From contig NZ_JBGCCU010000006.1 in assembly GCF_041261445.1 (NCBI RefSeq), forward strand, positions 62,001-126,000: a DNA stretch of 64,000 bases, read 5' to 3'. Below, piece after piece: positions 51,164-60,641 of this stretch (positions within the stretch are counted from its first letter, which is position 1; every line of letters begins with the position of its first letter). This DNA comes from Catenulispora sp. EB89 (GTDB lineage: Bacteria > Actinomycetota > Actinomycetes > Streptomycetales > Catenulisporaceae). The notes beneath the pieces were generated by a model. It had not been told where the DNA came from. It searched no databases and was given only the letters and a program-made list of their open reading frames with translations. The translations under genes were made by a program, and so were the position numbers.

Positions 51164-52351
51164 TCACCTCCCATCAACGATACCGACAGATCCGTCGAAG
51201 TAGTCTTCGCATCCTCCGGTACGGCGCACGTCCCACGTCGCGCAGTGTAGAGAACCTCCAAATTCGTAGACGCTGCGGAAAGGGATCACTAGTACGTTGA
51301 ATCCGAGCGCTTCGAGCAGCCTCTGCAGATTCTTCTCAGATTCCTCACAGATGACAGTCTCCGGTGCCACACTCAGTACGTTCATAGAAAGCCATCGAGA
51401 AGACTGACAGTATTTCGGCATCTGGTCGTTCGTGCTACTGGCCTCGGGGGCGTCGACGAATTGCCAACCATGATCCGAAAAGTACTCCGCCTCGTTCTCC
51501 TTAATGGGCCTATCCGGATTTGTCAGGACCAAGCCAGGACGCAGGGGTACGAACGTGCAATCTATATGCGACGGAAAGAGGTCCAAGGGAAAGTGAACAG
51601 CATGCACCCGAAAACCTCGCGGCTCGAGCTCGCGCCGAAGCCAGCGGATACCAGCCCGATTAGTCGTCATCGACTCCTGGACGAAAATGTCGCGACCCAT
51701 TCTTGTGATGTCGGCCGCATCGAACACCACTTCGTCTTGCGTCACGCAGAACTCGAAATCGTGCATGCGGGCGTAACGCTCGTCCACATCCAGCTCCCAG
51801 AACTCCTTCCGATACATATGGTCGGCCATGGAGGGCTTGGGAGCCGCCGTCCAGATCATCTCGGAATCCCGGTCCCAGTATTCTCGGACGATAGAGCGGT
51901 ACGGAAGATATTCGAAGAAACGCGCACGCCGGGACATCGTGGCCTCGATCACCTGGTTTCCAACGGTGATCAAAACGTCTCGCGGACACACGGAACAGTA
52001 TTGACTGTCGACGGTGAATTCCGGAGAGGACAAGGACCGGTCGAATTCGATCGGGTCGGGGCGCCGCACGACCACACCCTGCGACTCCAGCAGTGCCGTC
52101 AAACCATCGAGCTCCTCATTCGCGCGCTTGATCACATCGGCCGGCTTCGGTCCCGTTGGAAAGACCTCGCCCGGTTGTGTAAGGCCGCGCAGAATAGGCC
52201 GATACCCGGGTTCGGCCGGGTCGTAGCATGCACCATCTGCTCGCCCTACCACGATTTCTTCCAGCGGATCCCATTCGTTCCAGGCATTCACTACGCTGGA
52301 GGACACGGCGGCGGCGGACTCGTCGATACTGGCCGAAGTGGGAAAAATCAT
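51164..52351 (-). CDS. Amidinotransferase (arginine:glycine amidinotransferase / StrB-like)
   Basis: 395 residues from the ATG at 52351, which has GAGGAG seven to nine bases upstream. Family motifs: VVNAWNEWDPLEEIVVGRADG at the N-terminus, FDAADITRMGRDIFVQ (Asp), FPSHIDCTFVPL (catalytic His) and GGSLHCATWDVRR with the nucleophile Cys370. The enzyme moves the amidino group of arginine to a primary amine via an amidino-Cys intermediate, giving a guanidine. Known acceptors include glycine (GATM, CyrA) and inosamine phosphate (StrB). It is the last gene of the cluster 2 operon, so the product probably carries a guanidine. The acceptor cannot be read from the sequence. Confidence 0.92.
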   Translation of the reverse strand: MIFPTSASIDESAAAVSSSVVNAWNEWDPLEEIVVGRADGACYDPAEPGYRPILRGLTQPGEVFPTGPKPADVIKRANEELDGLTALLESQGVVVRRPDPIEFDRSLSSPEFTVDSQYCSVCPRDVLITVGNQVIEATMSRRARFFEYLPYRSIVREYWDRDSEMIWTAAPKPSMADHMYRKEFWELDVDERYARMHDFEFCVTQDEVVFDAADITRMGRDIFVQESMTTNRAGIRWLRRELEPRGFRVHAVHFPLDLFPSHIDCTFVPLRPGLVLTNPDRPIKENEAEYFSDHGWQFVDAPEASSTNDQMPKYCQSSRWLSMNVLSVAPETVICEESEKNLQRLLEALGFNVLVIPFRSVYEFGGSLHCATWDVRRTGGCEDYFDGSVGIVDGR

Positions 52352-52482
52352 TGCGGAACTCCTCATCGTAACGATGTTACTTTGCGGTAGTCGAAGAACC
52401 ATCCGCCCGCCTCGATCCACTCGCTCAGAATGGCAGGTGGATCACGTACTGCACGTTCTGCACTTTATTCGCTGGTTGCCAC

Positions 52483-53823
52483 TTACGGCGACTTGATCAG
52501 AGCCTTGGCCTCCGTAAGAAATCCGACGAGACTACCATCGTGAGGCAAGCCGGGATGGACAGCCCATGGGTCTGCGGGCCCAATCACCACGCGACGGATT
52601 GTCGGCTCCCTCACGACTTCCTCCGCGAGATCCGGAGCACCGATGACAGTCAAGGCGAGTGAGTTCCTCAACTGAGCCGCGCCAAGCGCCCGGTCCCAGG
52701 ACGCGACGAGAGCGAACGGAAACGGGAGTTCGGTTCCGATAGCCGGATGATGCGGATCATCAGTCGCCAAGACGATAGGCCGCACCACCACAGATCCATC
52801 GTCCAGTTCGACAATGTCATCCGTAACGCCACCAATTCTGCGGAGACTGCTCGATGTCATCGCATTAACGACACGGATCAGAGCTTCAGCCTGGCCACGC
52901 TTGAAGGTGGGAAGTACACACCGGGTATCAGTCGCCGTGTACAGCGGAGCCTTATCGAACTCCATCGCAATCAGCGAAGCGATTTCAAACGGATCATCGA
53001 TGGTCAAGACTGCAGACGTATTGGTGCAAAGAACTCCACCATCGTGGGCAATGGCACGACAGGTAAAATCAAGGGCTTGTTGGTCAATCGTTTGAGCCAG
53101 CAGCGTCTTACTTCGTCCCGGTCCGCGCAGAGCCACCGAGGGCGCAGCCGACCAGCGAGCCATACTGTCCGGACCGCCGTACGCAAGCGCAAGATCTGCG
53201 TGGCTGATCAGAAAATCCGCACTCGCGTAACTTCCTGGAAGGACTGAGAGCCGGCCGGCCGGAAGGCCCGCTTCGAAGAGGGCACTGGCCAGACGAAAAG
53301 GAGTGAACGGATCGCGTGACCCCGGACGTATGACCACGCTGTAGCCGAGGGCTAATGCATGCAGCCAAGCCAGATGCGGGCCTGGGTGGTTGCTCGGCGC
53401 CACAACACCGAACGTCCTGCCCCGCGGCATGTGCCTGACCTCGAAGTCACCCGACAGGGGAGCCGGCAACTCGGCGAGCACCGCCGACGGTACTTCCGCC
53501 ACCCCGGTACCAAGCGTTTGAAGCGCTCGAGCGTAGGCCGAGTACGGTACCCCCGTAGCCAGTGCAGCAGCCTGACAGTAGTCACGGGGCGACAGACCGG
53601 CCACCGTCCCAACGGCGTACAACTCGGCAGCTCGGCCGAATAGCGCCGATTCCGGAGGCGTTCCCGCCTCCTCCGCGGCCCTCCGTAGGGCGACATTGAC
53701 CAAAAGGGGCGGAGCGATGCCGACCAGAGCCAGAACGGACCCGTCGACCCCGGTCAGTTCCACGCGATCGGCGGATCGCCACGTGTCGCCGCAGACGATC
53801 GGCTGAAATTCATACGCGACCAT
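52483..53823 (-). CDS. LuxC-like acyl reductase (aldehyde-forming, ALDH fold)
   Basis: 446 residues of the aldehyde-dehydrogenase/LuxC superfamily. The region RTFGVVAPSNHPGPHLAWLHALALGYSV is the LuxC-type nucleotide-binding entry (novel N-P-G-P block), and the probable nucleophile Cys lies in AHDGGVLCTNTSAVL. LuxC-type enzymes take an activated acyl group onto the Cys and reduce it with NADPH to an aldehyde. The start ATG at 53823 follows the stop of the LuxE-like gene by one base, so the two proteins are made together and probably form a carboxylic-acid reductase, like the bacterial luminescence pair or GriC/GriD, which reduces an aminohydroxybenzoate in grixazone biosynthesis. The likely acid is the anthranilate-type product of the neighbouring TrpE/TrpG genes. 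Confidence 0.8.
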   Translation of the reverse strand: MVAYEFQPIVCGDTWRSADRVELTGVDGSVLALVGIAPPLLVNVALRRAAEEAGTPPESALFGRAAELYAVGTVAGLSPRDYCQAAALATGVPYSAYARALQTLGTGVAEVPSAVLAELPAPLSGDFEVRHMPRGRTFGVVAPSNHPGPHLAWLHALALGYSVVIRPGSRDPFTPFRLASALFEAGLPAGRLSVLPGSYASADFLISHADLALAYGGPDSMARWSAAPSVALRGPGRSKTLLAQTIDQQALDFTCRAIAHDGGVLCTNTSAVLTIDDPFEIASLIAMEFDKAPLYTATDTRCVLPTFKRGQAEALIRVVNAMTSSSLRRIGGVTDDIVELDDGSVVVRPIVLATDDPHHPAIGTELPFPFALVASWDRALGAAQLRNSLALTVIGAPDLAEEVVREPTIRRVVIGPADPWAVHPGLPHDGSLVGFLTEAKALIKSP

Positions 53824-53824
53824 C

Positions 53825-54904
53825 TCAGTACACGCCTTCGACGACTTGTTGCCCGTCCGTCAAAAGCGGCTGGACGTCGGCCACATCGTCCCCGAACCCG
53901 CCATCAGGCGTGCCGACCCTGATTGCGGAGTCCCGTTCAAGCACGTTGGGCAAGAACATATCCCTCGTCAACAAGTGGACCAGAACTCTGCCCCTTTCAC
54001 CGACCGCCGAGCGCTCTCCAGTGTCGGGATTCACCACCTCGACCAATGCTTGGGGCTGCGGCGTGCGGAACACGCAAGGAAACCGGTCTCGCTCAGTCCT
54101 CGGAACCTGGGGCGCGATACCCATCATGCTGTTCCCATACAGGCCGACCACTGGAATATCTGGAAAGTATTCCTCCTCCAGCAGCTGACGTGTCATGGGG
54201 CTGATACTCGTGCCACTCCAAATGACGCCGCCGAGGCCCGATGCGAGGCGGTCGTACAGCGAAGCCCTGGCGCACAGCGCCTCCAACATCGGAGGAGTCG
54301 CGAAGATCACACCGATGCGCTGGCTGGTCACGATGAGGTCGGCCTGGTCAAGGACATGTTGGACGTACTCGTCAGCCAGAGCTCTGCGCCCGTCGGCGAT
54401 CAGCCGCTTGACCCACCGGGGATCGAAATCCACGGTGAAGCATGTCCCGCCGCGGACTTCGGCCAGACGCCGCATCGATCTGCCGACGATGTGAGGCCCC
54501 GTGGGGCCGATGTGCAACCAATGTCCGCCCACGGGGACACCGTGGTCCGTGAGCACGGAATCCACCCAGCCGAGCGCGTCGAAGCGGGAGCTGTGCTCGA
54601 CGATGCGTTTGGGCGCGCCCGACGTACCACCGGACTCATAGACCGAGAAGGGTTCGCCGACGATTCCTGCCGGGATCAGATCGTCCACCGCGATGTTCCT
54701 GAGCTCGTCACTCAAGTCGGGAAAGCGGCGCAGATCGTCGGGCTCGCGGATATCCGTCAGCGGGTCGAAGTCCCATCGGGTCGCCGCACGGAGCCAGAAC
54801 GGCGACCCCGTATCGGCACCGAAATGCCACTGCAAGATATCGCGAAGGTGGGCTGTGGGATCGCCACCCGCGGCGACGGACGCGTCCATGCCATCGCTGC
54901 TCAC
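53825..54904 (-). CDS. LuxE / phenylacetate-CoA-ligase-like adenylating enzyme
   Basis: 359 residues from a GTG at 54904 that overlaps the TrpG-like stop (GTGA). The ATP-binding loop is YESGGTSGAPKRI (SGGTSGxPK), followed by WLHIGPTGPHIVGRSM, GVIFATPPMLEAL, GVIWSGTSIS and VVGLYGNSMMG. This is the short LuxE/coenzyme-F390-synthetase-type of adenylating enzyme, which activates an aryl or acyl carboxylate as the adenylate for transfer. It probably passes the acyl group to the LuxC-like protein encoded next. An aromatic acid such as anthranilate is a reasonable substrate given the operon, but this is inference. Confidence 0.8.
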   Translation of the reverse strand: MSSDGMDASVAAGGDPTAHLRDILQWHFGADTGSPFWLRAATRWDFDPLTDIREPDDLRRFPDLSDELRNIAVDDLIPAGIVGEPFSVYESGGTSGAPKRIVEHSSRFDALGWVDSVLTDHGVPVGGHWLHIGPTGPHIVGRSMRRLAEVRGGTCFTVDFDPRWVKRLIADGRRALADEYVQHVLDQADLIVTSQRIGVIFATPPMLEALCARASLYDRLASGLGGVIWSGTSISPMTRQLLEEEYFPDIPVVGLYGNSMMGIAPQVPRTERDRFPCVFRTPQPQALVEVVNPDTGERSAVGERGRVLVHLLTRDMFLPNVLERDSAIRVGTPDGGFGDDVADVQPLLTDGQQVVEGVY

Positions 54905-55506
54905 AGCTCGACCAACTCCTCCGAAAGTGGTGAGAAACAACCCGCTACGCTTAGCACGTTCTTCATCATCTGTTGGCCGTGGTCGGTGAAATGCGATTCG
55001 GGATGGAACTGCACGCTCTCCACCGGCATCTCTCGATGGCGCAATCCCATGACCTCTCCCTCGGGAGACCAGGCCGTCACCTCCAACGCGTCAGGTAACG
55101 TGTCGGGATCGACGACAAGCGAGTGGTAGCGCGTGACGGTGAGCCTCGACGGCAGTCCTTCGAAGACTCCGCGTCCGTCGTGTTCGATGACAGAGCACTT
55201 CCCGTGCATGGGCACTGCGGCGTGACGTACCTTGGCGCCGAAGGCCTGGCCTATGGTCTGGTGGCCTAGACAGACCCCAAATATCGGGATCAGGCCGGAC
55301 AGGTCATGGACCGCGTTGAGCGACGCCCCTGCGGTATCCGGGTTTCCAGGCCCCGGCGAAATCAGCAGCAGAGCCGGCTTCAGACGCTCCAACTCCCGAG
55401 TTGTTACGGCGTCGTTCCGGAAGACAAGGCACTCGACGCCAAGAGCTCGGACGTACTGGACCAGGTTGTAGACGAACGAGTCATAGTTGTCGATGACGCA
55501 TATCAC
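54901..55506 (-). CDS. TrpG/PabA-like glutamine amidotransferase subunit
   Basis: 201 residues from a GTG at 55506 overlapping the TrpE-like stop; this start gives the normal N-terminus ICVIDNYDSFVYNLVQYV, whereas the open frame to 55569 lies inside trpE. Class I glutamine amidotransferase triad: Cys in GVCLGHQTIGQAFG, His and Glu in VQFHPESHF. PGPGNPDTAGAS is the family oxyanion region. It hydrolyses glutamine and channels ammonia to the TrpE-like partner. A second TrpEG pair in a secondary-metabolite operon normally supplies anthranilate or an amino-chorismate intermediate independently of tryptophan feedback. Confidence 0.92.
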   Translation of the reverse strand: MICVIDNYDSFVYNLVQYVRALGVECLVFRNDAVTTRELERLKPALLLISPGPGNPDTAGASLNAVHDLSGLIPIFGVCLGHQTIGQAFGAKVRHAAVPMHGKCSVIEHDGRGVFEGLPSRLTVTRYHSLVVDPDTLPDALEVTAWSPEGEVMGLRHREMPVESVQFHPESHFTDHGQQMMKNVLSVAGCFSPLSEELVEL

Positions 55507-56918
55507 CGAAGTTTGCCTCCAAGGTCGAGCCGGACCGCACGGGCCGGTGCGGCCAGCTTGGCGAAACACTCGTCTCGCTCATGCTTCGCGTCGGAGTCGT
55601 AGACGATGCCCCCGCCCGCCTGGATCCTTATACGCCCGCCGGTCAACACAACGCTCCGTATCACGAGAACGAGATCGACGCCCTCCGGGCCAAAGCTGCC
55701 GACTGCTCCGGAGTAGAGGCCACGTCCTCGTGGTTCGAGCTCGTCGATGACCTCGATGGCACGCAGTTTCGGGGCCCCTGTCATCGTCCCCGCCGGAAAC
55801 GTCGCCTGGATCAGGTCCGCGACTGTGCGGTCGGCGGCCAGCCGACCGGTGACCTCCGAGGTCAGATGCATGACGTGGGAGAACCGCTCCACCCCGAGCA
55901 GCCGAGGCACGGTCACCGTGCCCGGGTCACATACGCGGCCCAGATCATTGCGGGCCAGATCGACCAACATCCGATGCTCGGCGAGTTCCTTGTGCGAACC
56001 GAGAAGATCCCGTTCAGCGCGCAGATCGTCTTGTCGCCGCGCCCCACGAGGCCGGGTGCCAGCAAGGGGCCGGACCAGTGCAAGACCGTCGGCGAGTTCC
56101 ACGCATGGCTCGGGTGAGCAGCCCGCCACCTCGAATGCTCCGGCGCTGTACCAGAACTGATACGGCGACGGGTTGAATCGGCTCAGCTCCCGATACACGG
56201 CCAGACCGTCCGCGTCCGATTCCGCGGTGACCCCGACGGACAAGACCACTTGGAAGACGTCCCCGTCGACGATGTGCTGCTTTGCGGCAGTGACCGCGTC
56301 GGCGTAATCAGCAGCCCCGAAGGTGAACACACCGGGAGAAGTACTGGGCTCGGCGAAGACAGCCGGCCTGGATCCGACAATCGCCTCGACGACGTGATCG
56401 CACACTCGCGCGGCAGTCGGTGGGGTGGTACCACGCCCCACCACCCGCACACTCTCCGGTTCGAAGCTGACGATGGCTTCAGGAAGGAAGAAGTCGTAGA
56501 CGGGCAGATCCTGATCCTTCTCCGGTCCGAGCCGTTCGAAGTCGCGGATCGCGTCGAACCCGAGTACGCCGAACCAGCGGCGCTCTTCAGGAAGCACAGC
56601 GTCCCGCAGCTGGAGGTCGTCCAGGAAGGCGATAGCTTGCTGCAGGATTGTCGGTGTGGCGATCCCGCCCGCGGAATCGGCGCGCACACCGGTACTGACG
56701 ACAGCCAGCTCGCCCACGGCCAGTACGACACGCGCTACCGGGTCCCGTTCGGCCCTGAGCAGCATAGTTCTTCGTCCGCCGCGCAGCGCCGCCGCGACCG
56801 ACACCGGGTCCAAGGCACCGGGCAGCACGATCTCATGGCGCCATACAGGCTCGCCGGAGACGGCTACCACCGCCTCGACAGACGCGAGCCGGTCTCCGAT
56901 ATCGGCGAGCGTGCTCAC
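55503..56918 (-). CDS. TrpE/PabB-like chorismate-utilising synthase subunit
   Basis: 471 residues from a GTG at 56918 overlapping the previous stop (GTGA). Chorismate-binding fold motifs: YFQVVLS-like DGDVFQVVLSVGV, NPSPYQFWYSAG, CSPEPCVELADG, RPLAGTRPRG, HRMLVDLARNDLGRV, FPAGTMTGAPKLRAIEVIDELE and GGGIVYDSDAKHERDE. The block TGAPKLRAIEVIDELEPRGRG is closer to anthranilate synthase than to PabB. The N-terminal part is short compared with housekeeping TrpE, and I could not find the LLES feedback motif, as expected for a pathway-dedicated enzyme. With TrpG it should give anthranilate or 2-amino-2-deoxyisochorismate from chorismate. Confidence 0.9.
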   Translation of the reverse strand: MSTLADIGDRLASVEAVVAVSGEPVWRHEIVLPGALDPVSVAAALRGGRRTMLLRAERDPVARVVLAVGELAVVSTGVRADSAGGIATPTILQQAIAFLDDLQLRDAVLPEERRWFGVLGFDAIRDFERLGPEKDQDLPVYDFFLPEAIVSFEPESVRVVGRGTTPPTAARVCDHVVEAIVGSRPAVFAEPSTSPGVFTFGAADYADAVTAAKQHIVDGDVFQVVLSVGVTAESDADGLAVYRELSRFNPSPYQFWYSAGAFEVAGCSPEPCVELADGLALVRPLAGTRPRGARRQDDLRAERDLLGSHKELAEHRMLVDLARNDLGRVCDPGTVTVPRLLGVERFSHVMHLTSEVTGRLAADRTVADLIQATFPAGTMTGAPKLRAIEVIDELEPRGRGLYSGAVGSFGPEGVDLVLVIRSVVLTGGRIRIQAGGGIVYDSDAKHERDECFAKLAAPARAVRLDLGGKLR

Positions 56919-57592
56919 CGGGCCTCGTCGGTCTCGATGGCCACCACCCGGGCCGGCGCCGCCTCGACACCCGCGACCTTGATCGGCAGCGCGATCAGCT
57001 CGACGACGTCGCGACTCAACTCATGCATGTTCGTGAGGTATTCGAGAAGTGGAATGCCCGCAGAGAGCAGCATGTGGTGCACGGGTGACTGCCGGTCACC
57101 CGGAAGCTCGGTGAGGCAGTCGAAACCGACAAGCACCGCTTGGTTATCGACCGCCCACTTCGCAGCGGACGGCGTCAGATACGGTGGCACATCCCAGTAG
57201 TCACTGCGCCCCCAGGCCCTGCGAACGTAGTCAGTGCGGATCAGGAGCCGATCTCCGGGATGCCAAATGTCGGCGAGTACGGCATCGAGGTCCTCGCCGG
57301 TGACCGGTTCCAGATCCTTCTTGTATGAGAGGTCTGCGACGCACGCCCGCCCGACGAGAGTCTCCAGTGGAACCGCGTCGATTCCCTCAGCTCCCGGAAA
57401 GAAATGCAGGCGATACTCCATGTGGGTCGCGTTGTGCGGAAAGAGATGAAGAACGCTGAAGGTGCGCTGCGTCCCATTCGGATCGGACGTCGGGGTCATA
57501 GTGGACTCCGTCGCAAAAGCAGGGAACCAGTCTGCGGGATATGCAGGCATCCCGTCGTAGAATCCGTGTGTGAGATCGACGATACGTGTCAT
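56915..57592 (-). CDS. Kynurenine-formamidase / cyclase family protein
   Basis: 225 residues. It begins MTRIVDLTHGFYDGMPAYPADW, the classic start of the cyclase/arylformamidase family (PF04199 type). The metal motif is HNATHMEYRLHFF where bacterial KynB has HxGTHxDxPxH; the His residues are kept but Asp is Glu. GFDCLTELPG and HHMLLSAGIPLLEYLTN are further family blocks. Members hydrolyse N-formylkynurenine or close rings by dehydration. Next to a formyltransferase and TrpEG, two roles are possible: removing a formyl group late in the pathway, or a cyclisation on an anthranilate-like ring. It lies 18 bases after the NRPS and overlaps trpE. Confidence 0.8.
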   Translation of the reverse strand: MTRIVDLTHGFYDGMPAYPADWFPAFATESTMTPTSDPNGTQRTFSVLHLFPHNATHMEYRLHFFPGAEGIDAVPLETLVGRACVADLSYKKDLEPVTGEDLDAVLADIWHPGDRLLIRTDYVRRAWGRSDYWDVPPYLTPSAAKWAVDNQAVLVGFDCLTELPGDRQSPVHHMLLSAGIPLLEYLTNMHELSRDVVELIALPIKVAGVEAAPARVVAIETDEAR

Positions 57593-57610
57593 GTCGTTTG
57601 CACCCTTTGT

Positions 57611-60600
57611 CTAGTGAGATAAGCAGAGCCGGGCGACAGCCGCCACGAACTCGTCAACCACGGCCTGGGCCACCCCCGGCGGTACCGCGGTCGGCTGGAA
57701 TGCGAGCTCCCCGTGGACGTCTGTCGCGCCGACGTCGAGCCTGAATGTCATTTCGAACTTCGGGCTGCGCTGCGTGATATACCGCGGACGGCCTTCGATG
57801 GAGCCGAGATCTAGAGTCGCGGCCTGATCCATGGTGAAGTAGAGCTGAGGAACATTTGACGGCCGGGGCTTGATTCCCCTGAGCAGCTCTCGCATGACAG
57901 CCGAAAACGGGATGTCGACGTCCGCCAAGGCAGTCTTGACCGCCGTCCCGACACTGCGGACGTAATTCGCCGTGGAGAGGTCGGGATCAGCGGCCGGCAC
58001 CAGAACGGTGTTGACCAGACAGCCTGCGACATCCCCCGCACCCCACACATCACGCTCGGACACGGCGATGGCGACGTTGAAGTCGCGCAGACCCGTGACC
58101 CGCTGTACCGAATCTTGGAACGCGCTGAGGTAGATCGTGTGGATCGTGACGTCGAATTGGCGCGCGCGTGCGAGAAGTGCCTCGTTTTCCAAGCCGGTGA
58201 GATGGAAGAGAATGCACAGTCCCCGGTCTGGCTCCACCTCGGCGGAAACAGATCCGGGCCAGGCGAATCGGATCGGACCCGAGCCGCGAATCCGGTCGGC
58301 CCGAGCGCTGACTCGGGCAGCGAAGCCCGGATCCGCTTGGGCGGCTGCGGACAACGCCGCGAGATCGCATACCGTTCTCGGTTCGCTGGCCGGCTCGTAC
58401 GTGTCATCGCGGTAGCACCGGCCGACCTCCGCAAGGAACCTCCGAAGCGACCAACCGTCAATGACAAGGTGGTGCCAGGAGAACACCACCGTGCCGGAAT
58501 CGGGACCGCACCGAATGACCTCCGCACGCATCAGCGGCCCCGTCGACAGGTCGAACGCGCCGAACGCCTCGGCGATCCGAACGGCGTGCTCCGCCGATCC
58601 CGCGATCACTGCCCGTTCTGGGCACCCGACAGCAACCATGCGCTCACCCAACGACCAATGCGGGCCGCTGCTCTCCTCGACGATCCGTGCCCCGAACGCC
58701 AGATGTCTCGCAGCGGCCGTACGTATCGCGCCAACCAGCCGGAGGGTGTCGAGCCCTGTCGGAAAATCGAACGCGACCACCTCGACATAGCGGAGGTCAT
58801 CTTGAGTCACTTGTTCGTGGAGCCACATCGCAAGCTGCGCCGGGGTAAGAGGACCGCGCATCGTGCCCGTTAACGGGCCTGCACTAGTCGCTTCCGTCGC
58901 GTCAGCCAGCAGCCGGGCCAGAGCATGCGCTGACGGTGCGCGCAGGATGTCCGCCGCACTGACTCTCTTACCGAGCCGTCTGCGGAGATCTGCCGCTGCC
59001 TGTATCGCGCCCAATGAGGTCCCGCCGACTTCGATGAACCCGCTATCGGGGGAACCGCCCGTACCCTGGGCGTACTCGAAGAAGCAGTCGAGGACCGCTT
59101 GAAGCAGCGGATCCGCTACCGGGTTCGGTTCTCTGTCACCCTTATCCACCGCCAACGCCGCCAGGGCCGCGTAGTCGGTCTTCCCGTTCCGGGTCTGAGG
59201 CACCGCGCCGATCCGGACGATCATCGAGGGCACGGCGTACGCGGGCAACAGCTTGCGGACGTTCAGAATGGTGTCGTCGGGGTCGACATCCGTCCCTGGT
59301 CGCGGCACCACATAGGCGACTAGGTCTCGATTGCCGTTGCGGCTCGCGACGACCACCTCATGAAACCGGCCCACCCGGTGCAGCGCCGCCTCGACCTCGC
59401 CCGGTTCCACACGGTGGCCGCGCACTTTGAGCTGGTTGTCGACACGGCTTTCGAACAACAGATTCCCGTCCGGCAGTCGGCGCACCAGATCTCCAGTACG
59501 GTACGCGGGCTCGCCGGTGCCTCCGGGCTCGGTGGTGAACCCACCCGCTTGGCCGTTCAGATAGCCGCGGGCGACATTGATCCCCGCGACCAAAAGCTCG
59601 CCCACCTCGTTGGTCGTCGGGGCTCCGGAGGAATCCACCAGATGGATACGGTTGCCGGCGACGGCCAGGCCGATGGGCGTGCGGCCGTTACGGTCGCCGC
59701 CAACGGCGGGCACCCGGTAAAGAGAGCTGGCTATGGTCGTCTCTGCGGGGCCGTAGCCGTTGAGGACGACCAGCTCGGGCCGCGCCGCCAAGATGTCCTG
59801 GCAAACGCCGAGCCGGACAGGTTCCCCACCAGTCAGCAAGCACCGAAAACCTTTACCAAGGTCCGTATTCACCAGGGCATCCCGGACCGAGGGCAACAGC
59901 CCAGGCATGATGAGCATGCTCGCGGCGCCCTGTGCGTCCAGGAAGCCCACGAGTTCTTCCGCGTCGAGCCTGGCGTGGTCCGGTACCACGACGACGGCTC
60001 CTCCACGCTGAAGCGGAGCCCACGCTTCCCAAATCGAGACGTCGAAACTGGGACTCGCCCACCAACTTCCGTTCGCGTATTTCGGACTCGGGGCGATTCG
60101 ATCTATTTCCGCGATCACATTGAGTGCGCTCCGATGAGAGACCGCGATCCCTTTAGGAACGCCCGTGGAGCCCGATGTGTGTATAACGTAAGCGACGTCC
60201 CTGTTCAGAGCCGGAAACACGTCGCGGACACCCGCCCCGAACAAGGGTTCGACCTCGTCGGCGGTGATGGTCGGCAGGCCGAGCGATGCCCTGCCGGGAG
60301 CAGACACTGCGATCGACGCGGAGGAAGCTTGTAACAGACTCTGAATGAAAGCGTCGGGATGCGCGGGATCGACCGGGACGAACGCCGCCCCGCACATCAT
60401 CGCAGCCATCGCGGCAGCGATGGCGGTGCGACCCGGCGCCACCGCGACGCCGACCCGGTCACGCGGGCCGACTCCTTCCGCCACGAAACGCGCTGCGAGC
60501 GCATACGCGCATCCGAGCAGTTCACCGTAGGTGGCCTCGCCATCTGGAGCCAGAACCGCCAACCGTTCCGGGTACAGTTCCGCTGTCGCCATCGCAGCAG

Positions 60601-60628
60601 CCCACAGGCTCACAGTGCCGTCATCCAT
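57611..60628 (-). CDS. NRPS, A - T - C
   Basis: 1,005 residues from the ATG at 60628. Adenylation domain (about 1-495): FVPVDPAHPDA, YVIHTSGSTGVPKGI, SPSFDVSIWEAW, NGYGPAETTIASSL, YRTGDLVRRLPDG, RNGKTDYAAL. The carrier has GFIEVGGTSLGAIQ. Condensation domain (about 580-1005) with intact HHLVIDG (WHHLVIDGWS), GCLVNTVLVP and FTMDQAATLD. By-eye specificity residues D-V-W-I-L-G-G-I-A-K do not match a code I know. It begins with A and ends with C, so the carrier is an initiating one. The preceding gene, 13 bases upstream, encodes a formyltransferase plus half C domain, as if a formylating loading module had been split into two proteins. The C domain would join the formylated aminoacyl group to an acceptor on another protein. 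Confidence 0.92.
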   Translation of the reverse strand: MDDGTVSLWAAAMATAELYPERLAVLAPDGEATYGELLGCAYALAARFVAEGVGPRDRVGVAVAPGRTAIAAAMAAMMCGAAFVPVDPAHPDAFIQSLLQASSASIAVSAPGRASLGLPTITADEVEPLFGAGVRDVFPALNRDVAYVIHTSGSTGVPKGIAVSHRSALNVIAEIDRIAPSPKYANGSWWASPSFDVSIWEAWAPLQRGGAVVVVPDHARLDAEELVGFLDAQGAASMLIMPGLLPSVRDALVNTDLGKGFRCLLTGGEPVRLGVCQDILAARPELVVLNGYGPAETTIASSLYRVPAVGGDRNGRTPIGLAVAGNRIHLVDSSGAPTTNEVGELLVAGINVARGYLNGQAGGFTTEPGGTGEPAYRTGDLVRRLPDGNLLFESRVDNQLKVRGHRVEPGEVEAALHRVGRFHEVVVASRNGNRDLVAYVVPRPGTDVDPDDTILNVRKLLPAYAVPSMIVRIGAVPQTRNGKTDYAALAALAVDKGDREPNPVADPLLQAVLDCFFEYAQGTGGSPDSGFIEVGGTSLGAIQAAADLRRRLGKRVSAADILRAPSAHALARLLADATEATSAGPLTGTMRGPLTPAQLAMWLHEQVTQDDLRYVEVVAFDFPTGLDTLRLVGAIRTAAARHLAFGARIVEESSGPHWSLGERMVAVGCPERAVIAGSAEHAVRIAEAFGAFDLSTGPLMRAEVIRCGPDSGTVVFSWHHLVIDGWSLRRFLAEVGRCYRDDTYEPASEPRTVCDLAALSAAAQADPGFAARVSARADRIRGSGPIRFAWPGSVSAEVEPDRGLCILFHLTGLENEALLARARQFDVTIHTIYLSAFQDSVQRVTGLRDFNVAIAVSERDVWGAGDVAGCLVNTVLVPAADPDLSTANYVRSVGTAVKTALADVDIPFSAVMRELLRGIKPRPSNVPQLYFTMDQAATLDLGSIEGRPRYITQRSPKFEMTFRLDVGATDVHGELAFQPTAVPPGVAQAVVDEFVAAVARLCLSH

Positions 60629-60641
60629 CCTTCCCCCAGAC